Of a DNA stretch of 64,000 bases, positions 24,986 to 36,793 are shown in pieces. The notes below the pieces were generated by a model, which was given only the letters and a program-made list of their open reading frames with translations, was not told the origin of the DNA and did not search any database. The stretch is taken from contig JAMPIT010000379.1 of NCBI GenBank assembly GCA_026261815.1, positions 10,304,001 through 10,368,000 on the forward strand, written 5' to 3'. The translations under genes and the position numbers were made by a program. The stretch comes from Monarcha castaneiventris obscurior. Lineage: Eukaryota > Chordata > Aves > Passeriformes > Monarchidae. How positions within the stretch are numbered: the first letter of the stretch is position 1; every line of letters starts with the position of its first letter.

Positions 24986-26698
24986 AATGCTATCATAAAA
25001 CCTCACAGGAGCATGTTCTGTGTTTGTTTGTCAGTGTGGGGCCAAGCTTGGGGCTGGGGGACCCTTGGCATTTCCCCTTGCCTGCTGTCCAGCCCCATGC
25101 CATGGTCCCAGCCTCCTGACCCATGTGTGACCACACTCTTCCCAAAAGAGGTCTTGTCTTGGATATAACAAAATTTGGTCACAGGGCGTAAGTTTTCTGT
25201 TTTCCTGAAAACATACATCCCTGTCAGCAAAATCATCAAATAAATATGGAAGCTTGTCAATTATTGTTGTTGTTCATTGGGAGATGCTGAAACATGAAAT
25301 CTCTCACTTGGCCTTGTCTAGCTTTCCTGTTCCTCTTCCTCAGCAGCTGCTGCCCTGTGTGTTTAACTACCCAGCACCAGTGACTTGGCCTGGTATTGTA
25401 TATCTGAACTGGAAGCACTAGGAAGAGTGCTGTTAAATATGTAAACTGGAAGAATAGAGACATTCCTGGCTCTTGTAGCTATAATAATCTACTGTATTAG
25501 AGGTTTAAACAAACTTGGGGAAAACAGCTGTATGAAGCCTTTAATTTTATCTTAATATTTTGTGTCACCATAGACCTGAAAGCAGAGTAGTTAAATTAGG
25601 ATAATTAATCATGGAATAACATAAACAGGGGGATGTAATGAGTTTTCCATGAATTTGCAAGTTAGTTAAATCAAGATAAGAGTCTTCTCATAAACATTTT
25701 GTTTGTAAGCTATGGACAAAAAAAAAATTAGGTTAATTTAGATGCCCTCTGTGTTGGCACTTTGAAGCTGTTTCTGGTGTTGTTCCTTCAAACGTTAGGG
25801 TTTAGATCTTTAGTCTGTATTTTGATGTCTGGCAGCGTATGAAAGAAGGCAAACTTGAGGCAGAAAAGGTAATTTTTAGTTTAAATGCTTGTGTTCAAGA
25901 CTCCTGTATTGCCTTTCCTTTTCCCCTGCTCCTGCAGGGAAAAAGATCTTGTGGATGTAGGAGATCTTGTGGATGTAGGAGAGTTTGGAAAGCCTGTTAA
26001 TGTGCTGCTACAGGACCAGTAAAACCAGGTTTGTGCAACAAAAGTCAAGAAATATATTTACTGCTTTTGGGAGAAGTCTTCCACTATGTGGAGTTGCAGG
26101 TCCTAACTTCCCAAAGGGAGAAGTGCAGAAGCCTTAGACATTGTAGTGAGCCCATGTGATTAATATAATTGCATCTTCTTTGTGATTAACTTCTGTAGAT
26201 GTGAAGCAGACTTCGAAGCAAGTCAGTTGACACCCACACAGAACCAAATTATAACATCCTGATTAAATTGCTACGCAGTGTAAATGCTAAAGTATTGTCA
26301 ATACAAAGAAAGTTTGTTCCCAACAACTCTTCAAGTATTGAAATTCACTTTGAATTTGCTGGATTAAAAAGTTATGTTATTTGCATGTACAATGAGCAAA
26401 GATTATCAAGATCTTTAAAAACATAAAACACATGAGAGAATAATGTCTAATGTATTTTAAGAACACCTGTCAAATTCTGTTCACATCCCACATATTTTAT
26501 TTTAACTTTTTTAGTTAGTGATCAAATGGTGACATTTGGTCACCAGTACTTTTTCTTGGAAGTGTAGTAAAATAATTCCTCTCTGGTTTGTGTCAAGCAG
26601 ATTGAAACATGTTCTGCCTGAATTGCATCATTTGAAACACTTTCTCATCAGGGTCTGAGAAAGCATGCTTCTGAAAATGTATCCCTTTTTTATTATCA
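24986..26698. other. Presumed intron, no recognised gene
   Basis: A GC-richer stretch at about 25030-25150 adjoins the truncated end of the CR1 but did not match it. A short GTT run lies near 25262, and an exact 18-bp duplication at 25944-25979. Nothing else was recognised. Confidence 0.5.
25944..25979 (+). repeat. Exact 18-bp tandem duplication
   Basis: 'agatcttgtggatgtagg' occurs twice in a row without change, so the duplication is probably recent. Confidence 0.95.
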
Positions 26699-26860
26699 GT
26701 GCGCAGTGGTAGATGCCACATCTCTGGAAGCATTCAAGGTCAGGTTGAATGGAGCTCTGAGGAATTGGATCTAGTTGAAAATATCCTTGCTCATTTGCAG
26801 AGGGGTTGTACTAGGTGGCCTTTGAAAGTCCCTTCCAATGCAAACTCTTCTGTGATAATA
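26699..26860 (+). mobile_element. CR1 LINE, short 3'-end fragment
   Basis: Landmarks of the CR1 3' UTR appear in order: 'gtggtagatgccacatctc', 'gaagcattcaaggtcagg', 'ttgaatggagctctgagg', 'gatctagttgaaaatatcc' and 'aaagtcccttccaatgcaaa', with a degraded terminal repeat 'cttctgtgataata'. It is severely 5'-truncated, about 160 bp long, and more diverged than the copy at 24.5 kb. Confidence 0.92.
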
Positions 26861-28052
26861 ACTGGACATTTAAATGCATTGTTGCCACACTATGCAAATG
26901 TAGGAGTAGAAATTGTAGTACTGCAATAAGAATTAAGATAGATACCTCTTTAGATGTTGGACTTACTTTGAAAGTTTGTTCCTTCTGTCTATAGTGCTTT
27001 TGATACATAATTTTGTATGTTACACAAGCATCTCCTTAGATGCTTCATATTGACCTTCAGAATGTTCAAATTCAATTTTTGGGATTTAGTGCTTGTTTGG
27101 GTGTCTGTCTTTGTAAATAACTTGCACAGAATTTTCTGCAGGAACATAATGTTGTTAACTTTTACAAGGAAGAATGCTGTATCAAGATTTTATTAGCCCG
27201 GTGGCATCCTCAAAATGTGCATCTTTAGGGATATGTGAGCGCCTCCAGTGAAAAATGCCTGTTTTAATATAGAAAAATGTTGCTTGTGTTTTTTGGAGAT
27301 TTTTTTGTAACCCAAATGGCCAGCGTAACTTTCTTAGCTGTGTGTTCTTTTGAAATTCCAAAGGTTAACCAGTGTAAGTGTTAGCGGTCCATCTCATTAT
27401 TTAAAAAGAATTGCTAGGTAGTTACAGAATGAGTGATAGGATGGGACAGTCTCTGGTTGCCCTTTGGCTTCAGGGTAGAAGAGAGTCCTTGCTTATGGGC
27501 TGATGACATATGAGTGACTAGCTGCAAGCTCCCATGCATCTTTCCCTTTATGACTGGTGCTTTGAAGTAGCTTTCTACTTTGTGAATTCTGTTTCCATTT
27601 TGTAAAGTTTTTTAAAAAATGCTCTCTGCTCTTTCCTTCTTCCCTGGACTCGGTGCTGTTAAATGAGGGTAAGAGTTGTCAAAGGGAGGCTATGCATGTG
27701 GCTGGCTGTGGCTTTTTGTTCTGCATCTGGTGACGTGATATGACTGCCTGGTCTTTTTATTTATAAAGTATAAGAAAAGTGTCAAAGTTCTATGTTATGC
27801 TATGCTGAGTTATGTTTATGTCAGAGCAGTACAAGATTGTAAAACTCTTTAAGTTTTCCCTTCTGTTTTGACATTTGACAGTGAAGTGGCCCAAATCTAG
27901 GTCAAACCCATAGAGGTACTCTGCAAGTTTTGCCGCTTTCATGCCTTTCCATAGTGACCTCATACTCATACCTTAGGTTTAAACTTTTATATTTTTCGAA
28001 TCCTGTACTGCCTAGTGTGTAGCTCTGAAGTTTCTTGTGGCCTGTTAGCTGC
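26861..28052. other. Presumed intron, no recognised element
   Basis: AT-rich unique-looking DNA between the CR1 fragment and the LTR. No exon, repeat or RNA gene is seen. Confidence 0.5.
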
Positions 28053-28403
28053 TGTTCTCTCATGCTGGTTAGACATAACAAACCTTTCTAGGTTTGCACT
28101 TCAAGGACACTTTGATTGTCCCAGGCCCCAAAATGTGTAAACTAAACCCTTGAGAGGAGGAGCAAACTTGGGGTAATTACATCATTAACTGAAATTATAA
28201 TTGGAGAGTTAACCCTGATATGCAAATGGACCAAACTTAGAAAAGTGTGAAAAACCTGTGACCCAGCGTCTATCTTGGGTGGAGCCCCTCGGAGGCATTA
28301 CCCTCCCAAGGTGTACCTTTGAAGGCCCTTCGAATAAATACCTACTTTTTATTCTCTTATTGTTGTCTAGCCTCTGTTTTCAGGTAGCCACTTCAAGGCA
28401 TCA
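28053..28403 (+). mobile_element. Solo LTR of an endogenous retrovirus
   Basis: The segment has LTR structure on the plus strand: an AT-rich 5' part with 'ccaggccccaaaatgtgtaa' and 'tgcaaatggacc', a GC-richer 'ctcggaggcattaccctccc' block, a polyadenylation signal AATAAA at 28333-28338, a T-rich R/U5-like end, and closure in 'ggcatca'. It resembles LTRs of passerine ERVL-like elements as I remember them. No retroviral coding region or primer-binding site follows, so this would be a solo LTR left by recombination. The 5' boundary (TG at 28053) is uncertain because no matching target-site duplication was found. Confidence 0.72.
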
Positions 28404-30425
28404 GTTCAAGGTTGATAAATGTTTCTAAAAGAAGCAATAAGTGGCCGAGTCCTCAGAAGGGAAGTGTTAAGCCTTCTGATTCAAACTGTTGATTTATGCT
28501 GCTCTTAGCAGTAGTGGTTGGTTTGGCTGCTTGCCCCTTGCTTGTTTGCCAGCTTCCTGCTACTTGGAAATGAACAGGGTCCTGGATTCGCTTTCTCTGG
28601 GGTATGGAAGTGCTGTACCATTGCACTGAAATTCTGGTTAGTAATAATTTGCATTAACAATAAACAATTTTTTAAAACTAGATTTAAACAAAGGAAAGTG
28701 ATCAATTGTGGCATCCTATGTATTTTTTACTTCTGTACAGAATTGCCTCAAATGGCCTGCCTCTAAGCTGGAGCTGTATCAGTAACTACATTGCTGTTTG
28801 CCTCTCTGTTTCTCAAAATTGTGCTGTGCAGCACAAAAATATTATTAAATGCCTCTGATGAAGGTAGGCTTTTGCAGAGCTGGCATGTTATGCTTAATTT
28901 CATGACCATCTGCTGAGTTGTCCTAAGTGCTGAGCCCATGGCCTGGAGATGGGCTCTACTTCTTATGGTCCAGGGAGGAAGGCTTTTGGTAAGACATCCT
29001 TTTTCCATCATGTGCTGGGCATGATGCAAGGACTCTTTCCACAGCCTCATTAAAGTGAAATCATCGATATCCTATACCCAGTGCTCTCTTTCCCTGCAAG
29101 TGTGATACCGTTTTACTGTTCCTATCAATGATGATAGTGTCGTATTGGAAAAGGTCACAAAGGGAAGCAATAAACTCCTTGTACTTTGTTGTAGTCCAGT
29201 ATTAGGTATATTTAAAAAACAACGGTAGTGGTTTAATGTAGTTCCTAGAAAAAGCTTTTAGTGTGTGTTCTCTGAGGTGTCTTGACTTGAGCCTTCCTGA
29301 ATCCCCAGCTTGGTCAGTAGTGTGAGTCCTGGGGTACTCCCCAGTTATATACTGTCCAGGGGAGCTCCCCTGCTTTAAACCCTGGATGTGAGAGCCAGGT
29401 CCCCAAGCCTGGCTGGGGGCAGGGATTAGGTCTGACTGCTAAAGCAGGCAGCACATCTGTGACAGGCTGACATCTGTATGCCCTTGTACTTGCCTTTTTT
29501 TCAGTGTTGATATGTTTTCATAAATACTTCCATGCTCACTGTCTTGTCCTTTTGAAAGTAAGTTTTAGAAATAATCTCTGATTTATATCCTCTTTGTATA
29601 TTTGACCTTGTGGCCTGACCCCAAGTCAAAGCTTTGTATATCTTCTTATTTCCAGCAAAGTGGACTGTAGGGTTTTGTTTTGAAGCCCAGCTGTAGATTT
29701 AGTATTTCCTATCATAGCTAATGTGTCTGTTTCATGTCTCTTATTACTAACATTTCATTTGTTGATTGATTTAAAGTCAAAACTGAGGTCACCTGTTTGT
29801 ATCTTTTCCTCCTTCAGCTATAAAACATCCAAAGAGAAACAATTACAGTTGAATAATCAGGAACCAAGTTATTCTTTCCTGGTTATACTGAGTTGTGAAT
29901 AGAGAAGTGACAGTCTGGGTATGAAGCAGAGTAAACAACTGGCTGTATTCAAGTAGAGATAGAATAGTAAATAAAGTGAATTCTTGCTACTTTGGGGTTT
30001 TAATAACTTGCTGATGAAGTCTTTACTTGGAAACTTGAATGTAGAAATATGAGCTGGAGAGTCTTTCAGGCCAGAGGAAAATTAATCTTTACAGGTTGCA
30101 ATGTCCATCTGTGTTTCAGTCATGTGTAATGAATTGATAAATCAATGACTGTTTACCTCAGCTGATTCCTCCTGCTAGTTGTGTCTTCTTATGAAGTGCC
30201 TAACTAGGTTTTTGTTTTGTTTGGAGCCTTTTTTTGGTGGGATTTTTTTGGGTTGGGGAGCGGGGTGGGGTGGTTGGTTTTCCTCTGTGTTTGCATCTAT
30301 CTCATTATTAATAATTGTGCTTGTTCTAGTTTTCAAGCTTATATTGCAAATTCAGTTCTTGTTGGGTTGACCAGTGAGCAAACAAAGGTGACCTGAAACT
30401 CCTCCAAAATATGTGCATTGCTTGG

Positions 30426-30455
30426 TGTTCTTTAACCACTTGTTCTTTAACCACT
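30426..30455 (+). repeat. Exact 15-bp tandem duplication
   Basis: Two adjacent identical copies of 'tgttctttaaccact'. Confidence 0.95.
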
Positions 30456-32046
30456 TTCTTACTTCCTGATTTCCTGTGGATCTGAACAGTGTCGTACTGC
30501 CTCTAGTCATTCAGGTACTTTGGAGAACCACCCTGGCATCATTCCATGGCAAAATTGCTTGGGCAGGTTTTGCTTCAGCATCTAACTGTGAGCTGAACAC
30601 CTGAGAGCTGCCTTGATCTGACTGTTTAATGGAATTGGGTGTCACTTTTACTGCTTTGAATATTGGTCGTTGTCCCTTGGTCACACCCAAAGGAGAAGTA
30701 ACTCATCTCATGTGGGGGCTCACTACTAGGAAGGGTTAGGACTCTCATGTCTCTTGCACAGCTTACCTTACACAGATCTGCCAAGGTGATGGAAAGATTA
30801 AACACTACAGCAAATTTGTTTTATAATTTGTATAAAAATCCCACTCCTCCTACTGTGGCTGGATTTGCAGCAAAACCAATCATGAGTCCGAATCTGAAGT
30901 CATTAAGGAATATTTGTATAACTTTGATGATACAAAGACTATTGAAAGTGTCTGTGTATTCCACAGTATCATTCTTGAAATGATAATGGTGTCACTATTA
31001 AAAGCCAGTGAGAGGTGTCACCCTTGTTAGATCTAAAGTCTGTCTCATGCATAGTTTTACTTATATTTCCATGCTTTTCTTATGCTTAGTAGCGTTCCAG
31101 TTCTGCCCATTAAGTGCTGCTGAGTTTTGGAAAATTAGTTGGGAGAATGCAGGCAGGCAGTGTAACATATATGTTTCCTCTTTGAGCTGCAAATAATTAA
31201 TTGCTCTCATGTATATTTGCATCAGTGTCTTGTCTTCAGATTTTTCCCAAATAGCAGGCAAAGATGGTGATAGCATATGGTTGCTTCTAATGTTTGTTCT
31301 AAAGTCAAACCAATTACTTAGCTTGCATCTTATCAACAACAAAGTGGTTATGCTTTCATGGGGACTATGAAAAATGAATAAAGCTAAATGACAGATTCAA
31401 AAGGAGGAGGACAGTTCAGAATTTGGTTTGCTTCTGGGGTTATACCCAGGCTGTCATTCAGAAACCATTATATTTGGGAAATAAATTTGAGACAGCATAT
31501 ACCTTCATCTTGCCTGGATCACCAATAACGTCTTCAGAGAGAACACTGTTTTTTTGAAATTTAAAAATTAACTGCTTTAATGATGTCCTTTCTAGGAGCT
31601 TAATTGGCTGCTTTTTTTTTTTTAACTTATAGAGAACTCATCAAAACTCTTTATTTTGTATCTTTATTGCAACTTCTGTTCCCTATTTTATGGTTCTCTG
31701 TACTGTTTGCAGTAATAAGGCACTCTGGAATTTTCCTATTCCCTGTCATAGGGAAAACTTGAGAAACCTTACTGGTTTGAATAAATTTCCTAGTCTTATT
31801 TACTTAAAATTAATCATAGTACCAGGCCTCTTCTTAAGCCTATCTTCTGGTGTCACTTCATGATGGTTTTGGCTGGGATGGAGTAAATTTTTTTCATAGT
31901 AGCTGGTCTGGAGACACGTTTTGGATTTGTGCTGAAATCAGTGTTGATAACACAGAGATGTTATTCTTATTCCTGAGCAGAGCTTGCACAGTGTCAAGGC
32001 CTTTTCTGCTTCTCACACCACCCCACTCTTGAATCATTATACTTGC

Positions 32047-32104
32047 TTTTCATCATGTGCCTCATTTTCCTTTCTCATTTTTCATCATGTGCCTCATTTT
32101 CCTT
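32047..32104 (+). repeat. 26-bp unit repeated with 32-bp period
   Basis: The unit begins 'ttttcatcatgtgcctcat'. Two identical copies start at 32047 and 32079, separated by a 6-base pyrimidine-rich linker. A third partial match was not found. Confidence 0.93.
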
Positions 32105-34629
32105 GTTTTTTTGCCTTTCTTTGAACTCTTAGTTGGCTGTTGTCACCAAACCCAGGAACGTTCACAAGTTTAAAGGCTTTCTCCTTTCAAGTCCCTTGGC
32201 AAGTGGTGTATATTCACAGAGACTGAAGAGGGTAGGAGGTGGTACATTAGCATATAAACTCAGTTCATAAATTCCCAGTTGCAGTTTTTAGTTGGTACCC
32301 ATTGAATTGTGTTTGTGCTTTCAGCTGGGGAGTACTTTCCATCAACTGCTGCTTTTCTGTGGAGTTTCTTGAAGGAATGGTTTTCTGTAAGAATTGCGTT
32401 TATCCTCTTTGATAGCCACCTGTCTTAGCAGACCTAATTCTGATTGCTTTTTTGTTGTCATTAATTTGTTTGGCATCTGCCTGTTGTTCCTCAGGTGCAC
32501 AAATAGAGTGACAGCATGGAAACCCATCAGGTTTATCCATGTAGCTGCTTCGTTCAAGTACTGTAATTTCCCTGCCCTTTGGTTCCCTCTATGACAATTC
32601 CTTCCTCAAAAACCACGCCATCTCTTTTTGCTCATCTTTGGAGTCCTGTTTTACCAGGCTGCCCACTGATGCTTAAGCACTCTACTCTGTCAAGATGTCT
32701 GTACATACTTGAATTTATTTTTTAACTTTATAAAAACAAATCCCATCCTGCAGAACCAGGTAATGTGCCGGCCAGAAAACCTGTATTTCTGTGTTCCTTT
32801 TTTTCGTTCCTATTATATTTTAATAACTGATACACACTGTAAATTAAACCCTTGCTGCTGGAGACTAGACAAGAGAGTAGCTGAGAGTGTGGGCAGAAAA
32901 CTAATGAAGGTAAAATGAAGATCTGCTTTTTGTCTCTTCTTGTAGATACATTTCTCAGACATGCATGCGTACATACCAGCAAACAAAAGTATTAGTGTGT
33001 TGGACTTGCTGATCTGCTTCTAATTGAAGCTTTGTTTCAGTATAATTAACATTTAGGAGATTAGTGCACTTTATGCTTCCATAAATGTACTGTAACTTTC
33101 CTGACAGTATATAGTGGCTAGATAGGAGTCCCCTAGTGAGATACTCACTGGTGCAAGAATAGTAGCAGTGAAACCTTGAAACTTTTACAGATGGTGCTAC
33201 CTCTCAGTTGTCCAGTTGGTGTAACTCTTGCTTGGGTAAATTAGCAGTATTTTCATCAAACTTTGTGGGCAGTAAGGCTCCTCTCAGTATCGTATAGGTG
33301 TGTTACGTTGCAATGAAATTTATTAGTCTTGATCTGAATTGGGATGAATACTTTTAACAACTGGGTATCAAATCAGAAAACATGAATGTTATTCCATCTC
33401 AGAAGTAAAACCTTCAGTACTGAATATACTTTTTACTATCCAGCAAAAGTAATATAGAATAATAATTAAGGTAACAGAGTGTGAAGTATGAATGTATTAA
33501 TATTAATTGTGGGAAGTAGCTGATTTGAGATTTTTCTGTAGATCTTTATTTCGATTCCTTCATCTTTTCAGGGGCTTAATGCTGAATATAGGAACAGATT
33601 ACATCTTAGTTTTATTGTTGATGTTCATGAAAATAAATCTGCAGGAGTAGAAACTGCCAGAATTAGTGGATATGGACCCTTTCTAACAAAACTCCACTAA
33701 TGTTTCTGAAAATTGCGTTCTCTAAATTAACTATACCTTTTCATTTTTGGCTGATGCAAGCTTTTTAGCTGAAAATTATACAGATGTGAGAGTAGTGAGT
33801 CTGTACCTGCTGCCTGTGAAAATGTAGGGTCTGCATTAAGAAGGTTGAATAGTTTTTCACAATATAAATTGGTAGATATTTCCTTGTTTCTAGTTACGTG
33901 TATAGCTGAGATCTTCTCTACCTCTTCTGCTTTGTTAAATAACTTTATTCTCTCACAGAGGTTTGGCTGCAGAGAGCATTCATATCTTTTTTTGACACAG
34001 AAAGTATATCTTACATATTTGAGTAGCTAGATTCTTCCAGCTGCCTAGTTCCGGTTTCCTGACTTACGTTTCTCCTCAGTGAGAGATTAAGGTAACGCCT
34101 TATCAAAGCATCAAGTTATCAAGTGCTTAATCATATGCTGCTGAGCTTCCATATCAGCTTATTTCTTTGTAAAGAAATCCTACATTTTTAAAGACTTTAG
34201 TTTGGATTATGGAAACCTCATGGTAGACTTGAGTGAGGTTTGAAGGTTTAGATTAATGCCTTTGGGGTTATTAGAATAAGAAGGCCATTCATTCATTCAC
34301 GAATCCTTCTACATTACATTTGGCTTCTCTTCCATGAGATGTGTATTTTTATAAGTATTAAAACTTTGATTTTATACTTAGCAAGAGAATGAAAGAGAGG
34401 AAGAACATAGCAACTGAGGATGAAAAGTCCTTTCAAAAAAAAAGCCCAAGGACTTGTTGATACTGGACAGTGAAGGCAGGAAACTGCATGTGTCATAAAA
34501 GGCTCCAGCTTGTTGGATGAAGGCTGAAACTCAGGATGTAGTCTATAAATACAAAACAGGTTCATAAAAATATTTTTAAAGTGTAATTCTGAGCACTTTA
34601 GGGAAGCTGACTGATAACTGTGCAGCTAT

Positions 34630-34644
34630 TATATATATATATAT
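34630..34644. repeat. (TA)n microsatellite
   Basis: A 15-nt alternating TA run, followed within 30 bases by a short CA-rich stretch. It is a likely length-polymorphic site. Confidence 0.9.
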
Positions 34645-36662
34645 GTGCAAATGCATACACACACATACACTCAATACCATACTTTCATCTTTAAACATGA
34701 ATATATTCAACTCAGTGATATTTGTTTCTCATATGAGACAGGTAACATTACTAAAACCAGATATAAATTTGGGACCATATTTTTTGCACATTCTAAACCA
34801 GCAATTTAGTGGAGAAACAAAAAGAAAGGGACTCTAATTTCAACAGGCAGAAGGGAAGGAATTTTTGAAGCTGAATATTTACCTGCACAAAAAGTTGCAA
34901 GCTTTTTTCCGCTACAGTATTTTGTCACAAGTTTTTGTTTTTAAGCAGTACATTTAACAGTCTTCTGGGGATTTTGGGGATATCTTCTATCCTGACCAGT
35001 TCATAGCTGTTAAAATTGTCACTCAACTTGGAAATAAAAGTGTTTGTACTTGAACTTGCTCAGGCTGTTGGCCAAGGAACATGGCTGGAACAGATTTACT
35101 AGCTTTTTTCCCTTCGACTTGTCAAATATGAACTTACAGGGATCCTTTTGCTTGCAAAGTTGCTTTAGTTTTTAGACTGAAATGAGCATAATTCAGAATT
35201 ACTGCTTAAAATACAGTAATTTGGATATCAGCCTGAAAAAGGTCTTTTTTTTTTCTTACCATGTTTTATTTTTTTTTTCTTTTACCAAATACCAGAATAA
35301 CAATACTGCAGCAGGCTCATAATAGCTGAGTAGTTATAATGCTATGTCACTCTGAATGTGCTTGTGCCTTCATCTTTCTCTTGTTATTTTTTCCTAATTT
35401 ATAAGCATGTACATGCACATACCAATCTGTCTGAGATCCCTCCGTTGTTGCTTGTTTCTGTTGTACCACTGTTCCAAAGGCAGTCAGTCTCCCAAGATGA
35501 CACTTCTTCCACCCACCCAGAACAAACTCTTATCTTCTGTGTACTAGTGTCAAGGCCCAAACTCAGTCAGGCTCCCCAAAGACTGGGAGTGAGGAAGCCC
35601 CAAGTAATTGGTGTCTCACGAATATTGCTGCCTGTTTGGTTTGTTAACAGTATGAGACCAAAAGTGGTTTTCTTGAATTTGTGGTTCTGCATGTATTTTT
35701 GAGATTTTTGTTAAAGGAACCCTGAGTTTCATCACATGGTCTGTAACCTGACTGCAGCCCTGTTTCTAAAGTGAATAACTGATTAGAAAATTAAAGTAAT
35801 TTGAAACCACTCAGAAATGTTTGCTTAAAAGAAGCTGCTGTGCCATCTGCTTGTGCCCGTAAGAGTGCTTGACCACATACTGTCAAATAATATCAAACCA
35901 CAGAAATCTCATGCACCCAAGTACTTTTCTGTATGGTTAGAGCTGGTCCTACCTCAGGTGGCATTTTGAGAAAAAGAACATAAACAGGGATTTAGGTCAC
36001 AGCCTGTAAACTACTAAATTCTGTATGGTTGTTTCGCATGTAAAAAGCAGTGGCGAAACACATTCATTTCAGGAAGGCAATATCCTTATCCTTCCCATCT
36101 GATGGTGGAATTTAAGGATTTTTAGTTTTAATTTTTCTCAGCATAAGACACTGCTCTGGAGTGGACATTTAACAAGGACTGCTTTGTCAGCTGGGTGGAG
36201 GTCGTGCAGGGAGGCTAGGTGGTTTGCAGGCTGTGTTTCTTGTCTGCAGGGGCACAGCACTGTTGCTCCCCTGAGAAGATAATGTGTCACACTTGTGCTC
36301 TTTGCCCTGAAGCATTTCCAGTGCATGTCTCTGAGCAATTTCTATGTGGGGAATATAATGGCATGAGAGAAATTCAGGATTGATACCTGCAAGTCACCTG
36401 TTAAATTTCAGAGCTTGGAGATTATGCTGTTGGGACTGGCAGTATAAAGGTTAGAGACCATCTGCATCTGACTGAACGCTTGTCCAGTATTGCTAAGCAC
36501 CTCTTTGCTGCCTTTCAGTCTCCAAAAGAAGATGCAGGGTTCTAATTTTGGAAATTTACATTGTTTAAACCAAGATTCAGCCTTTAAGGACACTTGTTAT
36601 CCATTCTAAAACCATGGCTTTGATGACGAAGCTAAATTCCTTCCCTGTTGTTGTGTCTCCAG

Positions 36663-36793
36663 GCATTGCTGCAGGGAGCCTCTGGGAGTTCCAGGGTGAA
36701 GAAATCTGCCTTCATCTGGAGACCTCTGCTGAAGGTGAAGACCTCCTAACAGGCCAGACAGCCTTAGCAGGAGTTCAGAAGTCTTACACCAAG
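36663..36793 (+). other. Candidate internal exon (131 bp)
   Basis: An acceptor-like pyrimidine tract 'ttcccty...gtgtctccag' (about 36639-36662) precedes the segment, which ends CCAAG|GTAAAT at 36793/36794, a reasonable 5' splice site. One frame stays open across all 131 bp (two leading bases, then 43 codons, ending on a codon boundary) and includes LWEFQGEEICLHLE and LTGQTALAGVQKSYTK. I do not recognise this peptide. The opposite strand is also open over the same stretch, which weakens the coding argument. It could be an alternative or lncRNA exon, or a chance combination of splice motifs. The plus orientation agrees with the CpG-island promoter 30 kb upstream. Confidence 0.3.

Larger units (their letters stand above)
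28404..36662. other. Presumed intron, no recognised gene
   Basis: AT-rich DNA with small simple repeats: exact 15-bp tandem copies at 30426-30455, T12 at 31612-31623, a 26-bp unit repeated at 32047-32104 and (TA)7 at 34630-34644. No exon with a good acceptor and donor pair was noticed, and no repeat family was recognised. Confidence 0.45.

Noticed and set aside
24791..25168. 125-codon plus-strand frame, Ser/Leu-rich
   Set aside because: It is the antisense reading of the CR1 ORF2 and 3' UTR fragment.
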